Shown here in pieces: positions 34,013 through 42,207 of a stretch of DNA of 64,000 nt. Position 1 is the first letter of the stretch. Every line of letters begins with the position of its first letter. Location of the stretch: contig JAYRWE010000062.1 in NCBI GenBank assembly GCA_041918175.1, forward strand, positions 1 through 64,000, given 5' to 3'. Made by a program: the position numbers and the translations under genes. The notes below the pieces were generated by a model that saw nothing but the letters and a program-made list of their open reading frames with translations, made no database searches and had not been told where the DNA came from. This DNA is from JABWAN01 sp041918175 (GTDB lineage: Bacteria; Zhuqueibacterota; Zhuqueibacteria; Zhuqueibacterales; Zhuqueibacteraceae).

Positions 34013-34387
34013 TCAACGTTTGCGCTGCGCTTGTGTCGAATCCTCATGCTGCGCGAAAAAATTTCGCAGGAGCGCTTGCTCCTTCTCATCTTTGATGCGC
34101 GAAAAAAGCTGCGTGCCGAGTTTGCGAATCGTCTCTGGCTTGTCGAAGGGAAGCTGCGCATACATTTTTCCGCCGGCGAAATGGCACGGCTGACAGCGCG
34201 CAAAGAGCGGCGCAATGTCTTTGGCAAAGTCCAGGCGCGTCGAATCCGGCGCGAACGTTGTCGCGGTAGTGGGAGCGAGCACGGGCCACGCTGCAAGCGT
34301 CGAGTTCGTGCGCGGGACGCAGAGCAGCAGCAATGCGCTTGGCGCGAGAAAAAAGAAGAGCACGTTACGTTTTTTGAGAATAGTCAT
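34013..34387 (-). CDS. Small exported CxxCH (cytochrome c-like) protein
   Basis: A 124-residue protein with an N-terminal signal or anchor (LFFFLAPSALLLLCVP) and one C-x-x-C-H motif (CQPCH, about residues 66-70) following DFAKDIAPLFA. Past the motif, GGKMYAQLPFDKPETIRKLGTQLF and SRIKDEKEQALLRNFF match a widespread small family of planctomycete-type cytochrome-like proteins; KMY may supply the sixth Met ligand. It is likely a haem-binding periplasmic protein. GAGGTG precedes the Met at 34387. Confidence 0.8.
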   Translation of the reverse strand: MTILKKRNVLFFFLAPSALLLLCVPRTNSTLAAWPVLAPTTATTFAPDSTRLDFAKDIAPLFARCQPCHFAGGKMYAQLPFDKPETIRKLGTQLFSRIKDEKEQALLRNFFAQHEDSTQAQRKR

Positions 34388-34428
34388 ACTGCACCTCGAT
34401 TCAGTTTTGAACAATGCACACAACCACA

Positions 34429-35031
34429 TCACTTTTTTCGCTGCATCGCCATCACCCAAAGCGGCTGCCACGTCTTGCCCGCGTCGGTGGAGATCGCCAG
34501 CTCCCAACGCACGGACGACGCTGTTATATCGGAAAACACGATGCGCGTGAGCAGCGGTTGATTTTGCGCTGTGGTTGAGGAACGCAAGAACGTGCCCGTG
34601 CCGTTGACAAAGCTTCCTTCAAAGCTGACGAACTGTGGGCGCCGCGTGTCCATCCAATAAAGCGACCACTTTTTCTTTTCGGCGTCATACGAGCGCACGC
34701 TCATGCCGCGCAGCAACTCGGCCTCTTTCATGCCTTCCCAAAAGAACAAAACTTTGCCTTCCCATGACTCAACCAATGCGCAACCATCGAGTGCGCGCGA
34801 AACTTTTGTGGTTGCGCCGGTTTTGAACCATGTGCCGTCGGCTTGGAGAATTTGCTGCTCAATGTTCCATTCGCCGAGCCAGAAATCGAATTGGCGCGCT
34901 TCGGGCGATTGACACGCCGGCGGAACCTCGCGGCTCGTTTGCGCTAAAGCCGAGGAGATTGCGATCAAGTTTGCGAACGCTGCGAGCAAGAGACGACGCA
35001 GCCTCGCGCTTGGGTTTTGCATGTTGCGCAT
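34429..35031 (-). CDS. Exported DUF1579-like protein
   Basis: A 200-residue exported protein with a signal peptide and a lipocalin-like beta-barrel. The opening CQSPEARQFDFWLGEWNIEQQ and the ending ITASSVRWELAISTDAGKTWQPLWVM are typical of DUF1579-like exported proteins (FDFWLGxW). Function is unknown. A paralogue is at 36674-37204, on the far side of the M28 peptidase gene, and a stump of a third is at 19224-19343. It follows the peptidase gene with 5 bp between them, so it is in the same operon. Confidence 0.85.
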   Translation of the reverse strand: MRNMQNPSARLRRLLLAAFANLIAISSALAQTSREVPPACQSPEARQFDFWLGEWNIEQQILQADGTWFKTGATTKVSRALDGCALVESWEGKVLFFWEGMKEAELLRGMSVRSYDAEKKKWSLYWMDTRRPQFVSFEGSFVNGTGTFLRSSTTAQNQPLLTRIVFSDITASSVRWELAISTDAGKTWQPLWVMAMQRKK

Positions 35032-35036
35032 GCGTC

Positions 35037-36671
35037 TTAAAATCCTTTCATCTGCTCCGGCGAAAGTTTTTTATCTACCACCGGGCGCTTGCCGTTGCCC
35101 AACTCCTGCGCCATCGCATAAACCGTGCGCGAAATTTTGAGCAAGTTTTCGAAATCGATCTTCTCCACGTGATCGGTGACTTTGTGATAATCCTCGTGCT
35201 CGCCGTCGGTGTAGAAAATAATCGGAATGCCCTGCAGCGCGTAGTTGAAATGATCGCTGCGGAAGAAAATCTTTTCGGGATCGTTCGGGTCGTCGTATTT
35301 GTAATTGAATGAGAGGTTGAGATACGACTTATTCACGGCCTCGCTCAACGCGCCCAACTCCGTGCTCATCATCTTCGAGCCGACCACGAACACTTCGTGC
35401 TGCTTTGCCAAAGCCGTGTTTGTGTCATTCGCTTTCTGCGCGCGGCCCACCATGTCGAGATTCAATTGCGCGACGACTTTGTCAATCGGCACTGTGGGAT
35501 TCTCCGTGAAATATTTCGAGCCCCACAGGCCTTTCTCTTCGCCCGCATGCCACACGAAAAGCAGCGAGCGCTTGGGCCGCGCGCCTTTCGCAAACGCTTC
35601 GGCAATCGCGAGAATGCTCACCGTGCCGGAGCCGTCGTCATCCGCGCCGTTGTAAATCGCATCGCCGTTGATGGGCGTGCCCACGCCGACGTGATCGTAA
35701 TGCGCGCCGATCGCGACGAATTCTTTTTTCAAACTCGCGTCGCCGCCCTCCAACACACCAACCACGTTCTGCGTGAAAACTCTTTCGCTCTTTGCGACAA
35801 CGGTGAGGCTGACTTTTTTCTCCGGCTTGAAGGTGAAGCTGGCCACCGGCTCGCCGCTCGCGGCGCTGTTGAAAACTTTCGCGCCGTTGCTTTGTTCGCC
35901 TTGAAACAACACTTGCGCGGCGCGCGGCGAAAGCGCGAGCACGGGAATTTTGCGCTGGCCTTCGACTTGAAATTTTTCCACGCCAACGGAGCCGGTGATC
36001 GTCGAACTCCGTCGTGTTTGCTCCCAAAAGGTCAGCGTTTGAAAGCTGCCAATCGCAATGCCACCGACCGCGCCGAGCTTCGCCGCGTTGAAGGCCGCGA
36101 ATTGCCAATCTTCGCCTTGCTTGCCGGAGAGATCCGCGAAGCTCACGCCTTTGGGAAATTCGCTCGTCCACACCACGATCTTGCCTTTCACGTCGAGGCC
36201 AGCGAACGCGTCAATGTTCTTCGCTTTGATCATCATGCCATGGCCGACGTAAACCAGCGGCGCGCTTGCCGTGCCCGCGCCCGAGGCCGAGTGCGCGAGA
36301 AAGTCCGTTCCAAACTTGAAACGTTGCCCGTTGATTTCGAGCGCGGTTTGCGCGGAATCAACGATGCTCTTTTGCAGCGCGAAACGTTGCATGAATGTGC
36401 CATTGTCGCCCGCAGGCTTCACGCCCCAGCGCGAGAGATTCGTGGCAATAAACTTCGCGGCCACATCGAGTCCGCGCGAAGGCGTGTCGCGGCCTTCGAG
36501 TTCATCAGAGGCGATGAATTCGAGATAGTCTTTCAATTGATTCGTCGTAATCAACTCTGCGCCGCGGTATTTGCCGTTCGGCGGATTGGTTTTGGGATGC
36601 GGAGAAAATCCCAAAGTGGCGAGCGTCGTGATGAGAAGCAAAACAGAGAAAACGCGCTGCGGTTGTTTCAT
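35037..36671 (-). CDS. Exported M28-family zinc aminopeptidase
   Basis: A 544-residue exported metallopeptidase. The co-catalytic zinc ligands are visible: H in GAHYDHVG, D in NGADDDGSGT, the E pair in WHAGEEKGLWGS and D in LNLDMVGRA, with a late His in FRSDHFNY. A protease-associated (PA) insert occupies about 150-290. Such enzymes release N-terminal amino acids in the periplasm. The Met at 36671 is preferred because the AAGGA box lies seven bases upstream; an ATG two codons earlier overlaps the upstream stop (ATGA). It is flanked by two DUF1579-like genes in one operon. Confidence 0.92.
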   Translation of the reverse strand: MKQPQRVFSVLLLITTLATLGFSPHPKTNPPNGKYRGAELITTNQLKDYLEFIASDELEGRDTPSRGLDVAAKFIATNLSRWGVKPAGDNGTFMQRFALQKSIVDSAQTALEINGQRFKFGTDFLAHSASGAGTASAPLVYVGHGMMIKAKNIDAFAGLDVKGKIVVWTSEFPKGVSFADLSGKQGEDWQFAAFNAAKLGAVGGIAIGSFQTLTFWEQTRRSSTITGSVGVEKFQVEGQRKIPVLALSPRAAQVLFQGEQSNGAKVFNSAASGEPVASFTFKPEKKVSLTVVAKSERVFTQNVVGVLEGGDASLKKEFVAIGAHYDHVGVGTPINGDAIYNGADDDGSGTVSILAIAEAFAKGARPKRSLLFVWHAGEEKGLWGSKYFTENPTVPIDKVVAQLNLDMVGRAQKANDTNTALAKQHEVFVVGSKMMSTELGALSEAVNKSYLNLSFNYKYDDPNDPEKIFFRSDHFNYALQGIPIIFYTDGEHEDYHKVTDHVEKIDFENLLKISRTVYAMAQELGNGKRPVVDKKLSPEQMKGF

Positions 36672-36673
36672 GG

Positions 36674-37204
36674 TCATTCCTTAATTTTTCTTTGATAACG
36701 TTCTTTCACATGCGGCGTCCACGTTTTCCCGCCATCGCGTGATTGCTCGACGATGCGCTCCAACGTATCCGCTGAGATCGACATCCAATACGTGCGCGAC
36801 AAAATGGGCTGGCCTTCGCGCAGCCATTCGCGATAGAAGCGCCATTGCCCCTCTTCTTTGCGTCCTTCCCAAAGTTGATGATAACCCGACGAGACCCACG
36901 AATAGAACCAACGCTGCTTGCCGTCGCGATGCCGGCCTTCATCAATCGACTTGAGCGCAACGGCATACTCTGCTTCGTTTGTCTTCCAGACTTCCTGAAG
37001 CGCGCAACCGTTCAAAACCTTCGTGATTTCGTGTACCTGATTGCCCTCGACTTGTTGCCAAACGCCGATTTGAAAATTAAAAGCATTGGCTTCGGGAGAA
37101 TTGCAAGGGTTGGTGTTTTGCTGAAGATGGCGAAGCGAGAACCCCGAAGCGCCTAAAGCGCAAGCAATGGCAATGAGAACTAAAAGACGTGAGCTTCTTT
37201 TCAT
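36674..37204 (-). CDS. Exported DUF1579-like protein (paralogue)
   Basis: A 176-residue exported protein. After a signal peptide it reads CNSPEANAFNFQIGVW (the family FDFWLGxW site, divergent here), then VHEITKVLNGCALQEVW, SYVGYHQLWEG-like and ADTLERIVEQSRDGGKTW. The fold matches the DUF1579-like protein at 34429-35031. It is the first gene of the operon with the M28 peptidase. Function unknown. Confidence 0.8.
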   Translation of the reverse strand: MKRSSRLLVLIAIACALGASGFSLRHLQQNTNPCNSPEANAFNFQIGVWQQVEGNQVHEITKVLNGCALQEVWKTNEAEYAVALKSIDEGRHRDGKQRWFYSWVSSGYHQLWEGRKEEGQWRFYREWLREGQPILSRTYWMSISADTLERIVEQSRDGGKTWTPHVKERYQRKIKE

Positions 37205-37262
37205 GGTGGGTTTCGTTTTAAACAAATTAGAGTTGAATGGTCACAAAAAAGGCAAAAGCTTT

Positions 37263-37370
37263 CACGCAAAGACGCGGAGTCGCAAAGGTTTCGCAAAGAA
37301 GAGCTTTGCGTCTTCGCGCCTTTGCGTGCGCTTTTGATTTTCTTCTGAACTGCGACTTATTCGCATTGTG
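37263..37370. repeat. Hairpin repeat, CGCAAAG body with shared GACTNNTTCGCATTG tail
   Basis: The body 37263-37330 pairs CACGCAAAGACGCGGAG with GCGCCTTTGCGTG around AAGAAGAGCTTTGC. The adjoining tail 37331-37370 reads AACTGCGACTTATTCGCATTG, nearly the same as the tail next to the GTAAGCGGAT body at 11321-11350 (on the other strand). It lies in the 336-bp gap between two minus-strand genes. Confidence 0.8.
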
Positions 37371-37395
37371 GTTGTGATTTATGCGCGTGCGAAAA

Positions 37396-37552
37396 TCATA
37401 ATTCCAACTTCGTCCAGCTCTCGCGATTGAATTTGAGATCGGCTGTCGTCGTACCAAAAATCAATTCGCGTTTGCGACAATCATCGGCCAACGTTTGCAG
37501 CCATCGCTGCGAGCAGAGCGAGAAGCGTAATGCGTTTGCTTGGCGTCGCCAT
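37396..37552 (-). pseudogene. Probable frameshifted remnant of a small exported-protein gene
   Basis: From an ATG at 37552 a frame reads MATPSKRITLLALLAAMAANV, like a signal peptide, and then stops. A second frame continues with SQRWLQTLADDCRKRELIF and ADLKFNRESWTKLEL to a TGA at 37396, in a coding-like composition. Joining the two needs a one-base shift. Family not recognised; support is weak. Confidence 0.35.
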
Positions 37553-37563
37553 ATATTTGCTTC

Positions 37564-39864
37564 TCACAAATTTTCCTTCACAAATTCCGTCAGCGTTTCA
37601 AACAGATGCAAGTACGCAAACGGATTGCCGGTGCCCTGCAAGCTGTGATTGCCGCCGGGATAGAGCATGAATTGAAAACGTTTCTTGTTCTTTTGCAATT
37701 CGCGCAGCAAGTGCAGCGTGTTGATGAAATGCACGTTGTCATCCTGATCGCCGTGGACGATCAACAACTCCTGTTCATTCCGCAAGCGCGAAACAAAATT
37801 CAGCGGCGAAGCTTCTTTATAACCCGCGGCATTCTTCTGCGGCGTGGACATGTAGCGCTCGGTGTAAATCGTATCGTACATGTCCCAATCGCCGCCGGGC
37901 GCGACCGCGATGCCGAGCTTGAGCACGTGCGGACCGTCGTACTTCGTCATCGCCATCAGCGTGTTGTAGCCGCCGTAGCTCCAGCCCCAAATGCCGATGC
38001 GCTTCTCATCGATATACGGCAACGCGCCGAAATATTTTGCCGCGGCGATTTGATCTTGCGCTTCGACCGTGCCCATGTTTTTGTGCATCGCGCTCTCGAA
38101 CGCTTTGCCGTAACCCGCGGCGCCGCGATTATCCACGCACGCGACAATGACTTGATGTTGCTGCGCGAGATACGCATGAAAGAAACCGAAGAACGCATCC
38201 CAAGCATCCGTGACGTTCTGCGCGCCGGGCCCGCCATACGTGTACATGAGCAATGGATATTGGCGCGCCGGATCGAAGTTCGTGGGCTTGATCATATAAC
38301 CGTGCAGCGTGACGTTGTCTTCCGTGGTGAAAGAAAGAAATTCTGCTTTGGGAAAATCATGCTCGGCGAGCGTGCGCATGAGCGCGGCATTGTCTTCGAG
38401 AAATTTGACGCGCGTGCCATCCGCTTTGTGCAAGCGTGTCACCGGCGGCGTGTGGCGATTGGAATACGTATCGATGAAGTAACGCCGATCGCGCGAGAGG
38501 TTGATACCGTGCGTGCCCGCCTCGCGCGTAATTTTAACCGGAGCGTTCGTCGCACTCGCTTTGTTGGCGTCGAACACGAGACGATACAAATGCGTCTCGC
38601 GCGGCGCTTCGGCATTCGCGCTGAAATAAAGCTGCTTGCTCTTCGCATCATAACCGTGAAACGCGGTCACTTCCCATTTGCCGCGCGTGATTTGCTGCGC
38701 CGCGCCGCTCGTGGTCGAATAGAGATAAAGATGATTGAAGCCGTCGCGCTCGCTTTGATAGAGCACGTGTTTGCCGTCTTCGAGATAAACAAGTTTGGGA
38801 TTGCCGCCGAATGGATCGAACGGCTCGACCCACGTGCTTTCTTTATCCTCAAAAATAGTCTTGAGCTGAACATTGGCGGGATCGCCGTGCAAGAGCGCCA
38901 CGTGATTTTGCTCGCGATTCATGCGCAGCATCCACACATAATATTTGCCGTTGATCGCCGGCGTCCAACCCAGACGCGGAATGTATTCGTGCGCGTCGTT
39001 GTCGGTTTGCCAATTGCCGGTGTCGAAATATTGCGGCTTGCCGGTGTTGAGGTCGATCACGCCGACGCGAATTTCGCTGTTCGCCTCGCCCGCGCGCGGA
39101 AAACGAAAACGCTTGAGCGCCGGTCGCTCGCCCTGCAAATCCGCCATCACAAAATCGCTCGTCTTCGATTCATCGAGTTGCAGAAAAGCGAGATAGCGAC
39201 CGTCGGGACTCCACGCGAAACCGTCGCGCAAACCGAACTCTTCTTCATACACCCAATCCGTGGTGCCGTTGATGATCGTGCCTTCCGCGCCGTCAAACGT
39301 GAGCTGCGTTTCTTTCATGCTCGCCAATTCCACGACCAACAAATTGCGGTCGCGCACGAACGCGACGTGCTTGCTGTCCGCGCTCAACTTCGCGAACATT
39401 TGATAGCCTTTTTCGCGAGCGCTGATCGGCGTCAGCTTTTGCGCGGCGAAATCATACACATAATAAAATCCTTTCGTCGGCAAGCGCCACACCGGCGCGG
39501 AATCGGTGTAAATCAGCAGCAGCTTGCGATCCGCGCTGAACGTATAATTCTGAATGGCGATGCGGCGATTCACGTCCGCGGCGTGCAGCTTCGCGCCTTC
39601 GAGCAAGAGCGTTTGCTGATCGCGTTCGAGATCGTAGCTCATCAAATCCGTCGCGCCCTCGGCGGTCGGCTTCACGAACGTAATCACCGGCCCTTGCTCT
39701 GCCCATTGCCCGCCTTGAAAAAAGTTGCCGGCAAATTTTCCCGAGGCAAAAAAATCTTCGAGGGACAAAGGCTTTTTTGATTGCGCGAAGGCAAACATTG
39801 CATTCGCGAAAAGCAGGCATGAGGCAACTGCGAAAATTTTTAGTGACGGCTTTGCTAATTTCAT
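37564..39864 (-). CDS. Exported S9B dipeptidyl-peptidase IV-like peptidase
   Basis: A 766-residue exported serine peptidase. An N-terminal eight-bladed propeller (about 50-520) holds the double-Glu N-terminus anchor, DWVYEEEFG (E207-E209). The alpha/beta-hydrolase domain (about 525-766) has GWSYGGY with S629, D708 in GDQDDNVHF and H740 in GGNHSLQG, positions almost identical to human DPP4. It should remove X-Pro (or X-Ala) dipeptides from peptides in the periplasm. A long open frame of 746 codons runs antisense, but its composition and the motifs here show this strand is real. It probably works with the M28 aminopeptidase in peptide use. Confidence 0.95.
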   Translation of the reverse strand: MKLAKPSLKIFAVASCLLFANAMFAFAQSKKPLSLEDFFASGKFAGNFFQGGQWAEQGPVITFVKPTAEGATDLMSYDLERDQQTLLLEGAKLHAADVNRRIAIQNYTFSADRKLLLIYTDSAPVWRLPTKGFYYVYDFAAQKLTPISAREKGYQMFAKLSADSKHVAFVRDRNLLVVELASMKETQLTFDGAEGTIINGTTDWVYEEEFGLRDGFAWSPDGRYLAFLQLDESKTSDFVMADLQGERPALKRFRFPRAGEANSEIRVGVIDLNTGKPQYFDTGNWQTDNDAHEYIPRLGWTPAINGKYYVWMLRMNREQNHVALLHGDPANVQLKTIFEDKESTWVEPFDPFGGNPKLVYLEDGKHVLYQSERDGFNHLYLYSTTSGAAQQITRGKWEVTAFHGYDAKSKQLYFSANAEAPRETHLYRLVFDANKASATNAPVKITREAGTHGINLSRDRRYFIDTYSNRHTPPVTRLHKADGTRVKFLEDNAALMRTLAEHDFPKAEFLSFTTEDNVTLHGYMIKPTNFDPARQYPLLMYTYGGPGAQNVTDAWDAFFGFFHAYLAQQHQVIVACVDNRGAAGYGKAFESAMHKNMGTVEAQDQIAAAKYFGALPYIDEKRIGIWGWSYGGYNTLMAMTKYDGPHVLKLGIAVAPGGDWDMYDTIYTERYMSTPQKNAAGYKEASPLNFVSRLRNEQELLIVHGDQDDNVHFINTLHLLRELQKNKKRFQFMLYPGGNHSLQGTGNPFAYLHLFETLTEFVKENL

Positions 39865-39950
39865 CTTCTCTCCATCATAATGAGTGTGCTCTGCAACGGC
39901 TTGGCCGTTGCATTAAAAGCGCAATGATCTTTTTAAAGTTGATTCGACGC

Positions 39951-40083
39951 AAAAACCTTTCCGCCGAGAAGCGCCGAAGGCACCGAGCTTCGCCGAAAAA
40001 AGCTTTTATTCGGCGACACTCGGTGACTTCTGCGAAATTCGGCGGAGAGCTTTTCTTGTATGGCTCCGGCTCGTCGGGTTGTG
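39951..40083. repeat. CACCGAA hairpin repeat with shared tail, copy 3
   Basis: Body 39951-40053 (CGCCGAGAAGCGCCGAAGGC on the left, ACACTCGGTGACTT on the right, central AAAAAAGCTTTTAT). Tail 40054-40083 is GCTTTTCTTGTATGGCTCCGGCTCG in two parts. Same orientation as the copy at 41496-41622, opposite to that at 10617-10740. A small GCAACGGC/GCCGTTGC hairpin stands at 39893-39911. Confidence 0.85.
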
Positions 40084-40116
40084 CCGTTAAGGTTGAGATA
40101 AAAGCAAAAAAAATTT

Positions 40117-40216
40117 CTGTAAGCTGATTGAACGGATAAAGCGGATACGGGACGGGTGAATCCAATTCATCGGTTCAATCCGCTTACATTTTTTAGTTGC
40201 GACTTGTGTGCGTTGG
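40117..40216. repeat. GTAAGCGGAT hairpin repeat with shared tail, copy 2
   Basis: Body 40117-40188 (TGTAAGCTGATTGAACGGAT left, ATCCGCTTACA right). The tail reads AGTTGCGACTTGTGTGCGTTG at about 40193-40215, similar to the tail modules at 11321-11350 and 37350-37370. With copy 3 of the CACCGAA repeat it fills the 381-bp gap between the S9 peptidase and esterase genes. Confidence 0.75.
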
Positions 40217-40245
40217 GCGGCGCGTATTCTCACCGATGCACTTCT

Positions 40246-41148
40246 TTACTTCGCAATTCCGTGCTTCTGCAAAAACTCGCGGATCGTCGCGTAAATCCTG
40301 ATGAACTCCTCGCGTTTGAAGCCGCCGTGCATGCCACCGGGAATCGTCAACAATTGATTCGGAACTTTGGCGTCGTCAAGCGCCTTGTGCAAACGAACGG
40401 CTTGACTGTAAGGCGCAACTTTATCGGCGTCGCCGTGAACGGTCAGAATCGGCGGCAAGCCGGGCCGCACGTATTGCAGCGGCGAAACTCGGCGCGCAAG
40501 TTCTCTCGCGTCGGGCAGGCTGCTCAACCATTGCACGGCAAAAGGTTGTTGATTCGCGCCTTCGAACACCTCAACGACATCCGTGACGCCATACCAGTTG
40601 ATGATGGCCGCGACTTTTAATTCTTCGGTGCCGGAACATTTCTCTTCAAATCCGGCGGACGAAGGCAACATGCCGGTAGTCAGCGCCAAATGCGAGCCTG
40701 CTGATTCTCCGGTCACGACCAGCTTATTGACATCGAAATTGTATTTCGCGGCATTGCGAATGACCCAACGCAGCGCACAGCGACAATCTTCAACCGCAGC
40801 AGGCGCAGTCGCGGGTCCGCCTCGATATTCCACATTGACTGCGGCCCAACCCATTTCAAGATACGGCAACAACTCCAATATCGCACCGGCTTTGTCGCCG
40901 CCCATCCAACCGCCGCCGTGAATAAAAATCACGGTCGGTACGGGCGCTGTGGCGTTCGCAGATCGCGGCCACAAAACATCGAGTTTGGCTCTGTGGTTGT
41001 CGGCCTCGGCATACGAAAGATTCGAGGCGCGAGCATAACGCGATCCGATTTCCGCGACCCAAGTTGCCACATCAGGCGCAGGCGTTTGGCCGAACACCGC
41101 GCTTGAAATCATCAACACGGAACAAACAGATTGCAAGAATTTGAGCAT
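40246..41148 (-). CDS. Exported BD-FAE-like alpha/beta hydrolase esterase
   Basis: A 300-residue exported esterase (signal peptide ends VFGQ; Met at 41148). HGGGW (77-81) forms the oxyanion hole, G147-E-S149-A-G is the nucleophile elbow, HGDAD (about 255) supplies the acid and PGGMHGGF (about 280) the His. It fits the bifunctional deacetylase/feruloyl esterase (BD-FAE) group, which acts on decorated plant polysaccharides, although many relatives have other substrates. It is followed by no close gene; 46 bp upstream is a short truncated propeller gene. Confidence 0.88.
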   Translation of the reverse strand: MLKFLQSVCSVLMISSAVFGQTPAPDVATWVAEIGSRYARASNLSYAEADNHRAKLDVLWPRSANATAPVPTVIFIHGGGWMGGDKAGAILELLPYLEMGWAAVNVEYRGGPATAPAAVEDCRCALRWVIRNAAKYNFDVNKLVVTGESAGSHLALTTGMLPSSAGFEEKCSGTEELKVAAIINWYGVTDVVEVFEGANQQPFAVQWLSSLPDARELARRVSPLQYVRPGLPPILTVHGDADKVAPYSQAVRLHKALDDAKVPNQLLTIPGGMHGGFKREEFIRIYATIREFLQKHGIAK

Positions 41149-41194
41149 ATTTTTTTCAATCAAAATTTTTCTTTTCCAATTCTTGCGCAACCCT

Positions 41195-41437
41195 CTAATT
41201 CAATACGCAAGTCAAACACTTCAAATTCGAACCGTCGGCGTTCATCACATAAATTTCCGGATCGCCGTCGCGGTCGGATGTGAACGCGATCTTCTTCCCG
41301 TCATGCGACCATTGCGGAAACATGTTGTTCGCTGCACGCGTTGGCTCCGGCGGTTGTTGCGCCGTTGCTGAAATGCAAGTCGCGCTGCAGATGGCAATGA
41401 GGAACCCGATTACTGCGCGCTTGAATTTTTCTGCCAT
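41195..41437 (-). CDS. Short exported TolB-like propeller fragment
   Basis: An 80-residue product with a signal peptide (IGFLIAICSATCISATA) and a single PD40/TolB-type blade: FPQWSHDGKKIAFTSDRDG then PEIYVMNADGSN. Whole TolB-like proteins have five to eight blades, so this is probably a 3'-truncated gene that has kept an open frame to a new stop. It could still give a small exported peptide. Confidence 0.55.
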   Translation of the reverse strand: MAEKFKRAVIGFLIAICSATCISATAQQPPEPTRAANNMFPQWSHDGKKIAFTSDRDGDPEIYVMNADGSNLKCLTCVLN

Positions 41438-41495
41438 ACGGTTTTGACCATGATTCGTATCGTTAAAATTGAAATTGTAAAAATGGCAAAAACAT

Positions 41496-41622
41496 TTCCG
41501 CAGAGAGACACGGTAGACACCGAGACTCACCGAAAAAACTTTTATTCGGCGACACTCGGTGACTTCGGTGAAACTCGGCGGGTTAGCTTTTCCTTTTTGG
41601 TTCCGGCTCGTTCATGTTGTGG
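41496..41622. repeat. CACCGAA hairpin repeat with shared tail, copy 4
   Basis: Body 41496-41582 (GACACCGAGACTCACCGAAA left, CGGCGACACTCGGTGACTT right, central AAAAAACTTTTATT). Tail 41585-41622 (TTCCGGCTCGTTCATGTTGTGG in part). It lies in the gap between two minus-strand genes. Confidence 0.85.
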
Positions 41623-41707
41623 ATTCGTCCGGTCGTTTCGTGATTGGAGCAAGCTTGCCGTAAATACCACGATCATTCACGCGCAAAAGTGTCCGGGCGG
41701 TGAGCTG

Positions 41708-41995
41708 TTACACGCCTTCCACGAGTATCATCTCCGTGCTCGCGCTCGCTTGTCGCAGCGCTTTTGCTTCGGCATATTCCGGCGATTCCCACCACGCGCG
41801 TGCTTGCGTAGCCGAGGAAAATTCGAGCATCACGAAACGCGTCGGTTGCCACGCGCCTTCGAGCGTTTCCGTTTTGCCGCCGCGCACGAGATAGCGACCG
41901 CCATACGTGGCAATCGAAGGCGGCGCGAGTTGTTTATAACGCTCGTAAGTGACGGCGTCTTTCACATTGATTTCGACGACGATGTAGGCTGCCAT
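41708..41995 (-). CDS. DUF1330 family protein
   Basis: A 95-residue dimeric alpha-beta barrel-type protein of the DUF1330 family: MAAYIVVEINVKDAVTYERYK, then TYGGRYLVRGGKTETLEG, RFVMLEFSSATQARAWWESPEYAEAK, all characteristic. GGAAGGAA precedes the Met at 41995. Function unknown; the fold is shared with small mono-oxygenases and stress proteins. Confidence 0.93.
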   Translation of the reverse strand: MAAYIVVEINVKDAVTYERYKQLAPPSIATYGGRYLVRGGKTETLEGAWQPTRFVMLEFSSATQARAWWESPEYAEAKALRQASASTEMILVEGV

Positions 41996-42008
41996 TTCCT
42001 TCCTTTGA

Positions 42009-42192
42009 TTTGTAGTTCTCGCCCCTTGTGGGCGAATGTTGCAAGCACTCGCTTTGTGCATGCTGCATTACCCCACAAGGGAGAACTACGATTGCGCTTC
42101 ATTGGTTTGTAGTTCTCACTCCTTTGTGGGCGAATGTTGCAAGCACTCGTTTTGTGCATACTGCATCACCCCACAAGGGGGTGGGGCTACGA
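42009..42192. repeat. Two tandem copies of the TTTGTAG/CTACGA hairpin element
   Basis: Copy 1 is 42009-42091 (TTTGTAGTTCTC ... GAGAACTACGA) and copy 2 is 42106-42192. Inner arms are CCCCTTGTGGG / CCCCACAAGGG around a GCAAGCACTCG...TTTGTGC loop. The two copies differ at several bases. The outer arms match those at 1534-1598 and 52827-52912. Confidence 0.85.
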
Positions 42193-42207
42193 TTGTACTC
42201 GGAATAG

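Noticed and set aside
35397..36695. A 432-codon plus-strand frame antisense to the M28 peptidase
   Set aside because: No recognisable motif; the minus-strand protein carries all zinc ligands of the family.
37540..39780. A 746-codon open frame on the plus strand, antisense to the S9 peptidase gene
   Set aside because: It has the arginine/histidine/isoleucine-rich composition of a reverse-frame shadow and no domain, while the minus strand has a full DPP-IV-like protein with catalytic triad and signal peptide.
41443..42112. A 222-codon plus-strand frame across the DUF1330 region
   Set aside because: It runs through a hairpin repeat and antisense to the DUF1330 gene; composition is that of a shadow.
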